64,000 bases of DNA, from assembly GCA_009760885.1 (NCBI GenBank), contig CM019707.1:30441687-30505686 (forward strand), in the 5' to 3' direction. Positions 62,890 to 64,000 of the stretch are shown here, piece by piece. The position numbers and the translations under genes are program-made. Source of the stretch: Achatina immaculata (taxonomy: Eukaryota; Mollusca; Gastropoda; Stylommatophora; Achatinidae). The notes below the pieces were generated by a model. That model did no database searches. It had not been told where the DNA came from and saw only the letters and a program-made list of their open reading frames with translations. The stretch's first letter is position 1. Each line of letters begins with the position of its first letter.

Positions 62890-64000
62890 AATTGGAGGTC
62901 ATGAAATACCAGAGATTAGATATGCTGATGACACAGTATTACTATCCACAACCTCTATCTTAATGCGAAGAAAACTAAATTGATGGCAACTGACAAAACA
63001 AACAAGGCAGCTGATATATGTATCAATGAGAAAAAACCGGAAAAGGTGGAGAGTTTTGAATATCTCGGATCACTACTAACTAATAATGGAGATACAATGA
63101 GGGATATTAAAAGGAGGACATCTTCCGATTTTAAAAAAAGTAAAACAACTAAAGAATCTGTGGAGAGGAAGAGACAGAACTACAAAAAATAAGATTTTTA
63201 AGGGCATGCATCATTCCCCATCGCAACATATGCCTGTGAGACCTGGACACTTAACAAAACAACTGAAGAACATATAAATATCTTTGAATGTAAATGCTAC
63301 AGAAGTGTCCTTCAGATATCAAAGACAGAACAAATATATCCATACTACAAGAACTTAATATTGAAGAAGGCTGGCTAGTAAAGAGGATTAAACAGAGAAG
63401 ACTTACATATTTTGGACATATTAAACGTCATGATAATTTACAGAAGACCGTCTTGGAAGGGTGCATCGTACATCCTTCCCGTGCCGTTAAACGTCACACA
63501 GGGCCCGCTTGGTAGTTCGCCAAGATGTCCTGTCTTCGGCGAGTTTTTCAGTCTCATCAAGGGATGTTATGCCCACTGAATTGGCTTCTCTTAACAGTGT
63601 CCTCTTTAGAGTTTCACGTGGTCGACCCCTTTTTCTTCTTCCTGTTGTGTTCCATTTGATAGCTTGTTTGGGGATTCTCTGATTGTTCCTTCTTGTCACA
63701 TGACCGACATATGTCCATCTTCTTTTTCTGATCAGCCATGAGACAGCTTGTTGTTTGCTCATCTGTCCGATCTCTGCGTTGTTCTTGAATTCATTGCACT
63801 TTATACCGAGTATTTCCCTTAGCCATTTGTTTTCGAAAGAGTCTGATTTCTTGTCTATTTCTTTAGTTGTTTTCCAGCCATCACATGCGTAAATGAGAGT
63901 GGATGTTACATTTGAATTGAATAATCTTAACTTGGTTTTTGTTCTTATAACTTTCGAATACCATAGAAGGGTACATAATGGGGAAAAGAAAGAGAGGAAG
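62890..64000 (+). pseudogene. RTE-A LINE fragment, split by LINE-C and cut by the window end
   Basis: Starts at HEIPEIRYADDTVLLSTT with an intact YADD catalytic box. It then lacks about 60 bp and joins LYLNAKKTKLMATDKTNKAA. Thumb motifs follow (SFEYLGSLLTNNGD), then YFGHIKRHDNLQKTVLEG up to 63,466. After the LINE-C insertion it resumes at GYIMGKRKRGR from 63,966 to the window edge. Frameshifts are present near 63,140 and 63,210. Confidence 0.87.
63467..63965 (-). mobile_element. LINE-C insertion in RTE-A, 11-bp TSD
   Basis: Flanks GAAGGGTGCAT (63,456-63,466) and GAAGGGTACAT (63,966-63,976) match at 10 of 11. The sense strand is minus: KTKLRLFNSNVTSTLIYACD, then ILGIKCNEFKNNAEIGQMSK, then SWLIRKRRWTYVGHVTRRNN, then a GRRKRGRPRETLKRTLLREA segment and finally DETEKLAEDRTSWRTTKRAL ending CDV-stop. 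It is the best preserved LINE-C copy here. It is 5'-truncated, and the tail is GGAAGGATGTACG. Confidence 0.9.

Noticed and set aside
1..64000. Integrated retrovirus or LTR retrotransposon
   Set aside because: No long terminal repeats, primer-binding site, protease or integrase motif was found; all RTs are of the non-LTR type.

Overview
This is animal (metazoan) nuclear DNA. It has spliced-gene architecture, long AT-rich non-coding stretches, many microsatellites, poly(G)/poly(C) tracts, a mariner element, several hAT-type elements and at least eight lineages of non-LTR retrotransposon (LINE). The mix of I-like LINEs with RNase H, RTE-like LINEs with microsatellite tails and CR1-like ends suggests a lophotrochozoan invertebrate, perhaps a mollusc. 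That placement is inference from repeat style, not proof. No operon, CRISPR array, rRNA or intact virus is seen.

Only one host gene is supported. It is one coding exon at 22,628-23,313 (+) with a clean acceptor and donor. Its C-terminal end carries the VNPGETF / IQG block typical of the N-terminus of FNDC3 (fibronectin type III domain-containing protein 3). A decayed partial copy of the exon lies about 1.5 kb upstream. Everything else is probably intron or intergenic DNA made of repeats.

Layout. 1-4.5 kb: an AT-rich 33-bp tandem array split by a mariner, itself split by a 606-bp retroposon (family F). 4.9-8.4 kb: RNase-H LINE (I-2) plus RTE-A LINE fragments, duplicated in tandem (1.65 kb). 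8.7-10.2 kb: 60/57-bp satellite. 10.9-14.05 kb: CR1-like fragment, then RTE-B containing a full family F copy. 14.15-18.63 kb: a nearly full-length I-type LINE (I-1) with a target-site duplication (TSD). 19.97-21.15 kb: a hAT MITE holding LINE-C. 21.6-24.0 kb: pseudo-exon, 57-bp array, FNDC3-like exon, and a hAT MITE with a foldback. 24.9-26.6 kb: hAT MITEs and a SINE head. 27.86-31.19 kb: hAT element E with nested RTE-A. 31.3-33.3 kb: 43-bp satellite. 36 kb: I-2 insertion. 37.2-37.5 kb: 52-bp array with a 17-bp LINE-tail insertion. 38.2-45.9 kb: four units of 1.8-1.9 kb linked by a 37-38-bp pyrimidine satellite and purine arrays. 46.3-47.1 kb: polypyrimidine tract. 49.2-50.1 kb: LINE-D split by RTE-A. 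51.8-56.0 kb: minisatellites and family H repeats. 56.9-59.3 kb: second hAT element E holding RTE-A and RTE-B. 59.6-64 kb: minisatellite, family J repeats, RTE-A, CR1-like and LINE-C fragments.

The main result is a readable insertion history. Ten retrotransposon insertions are bounded by direct repeats of 6-14 bp, most of them exact, and several are confirmed by an interrupted reading frame or a paralogous empty site. The least described element is family F, a non-autonomous retroposon of about 1.3 kb with internal tandem repeats. It shares its 3' end (GYGAACGAAGAAG plus GAA repeats) with the autonomous I-1 LINE. All letter names for repeat families are local labels.
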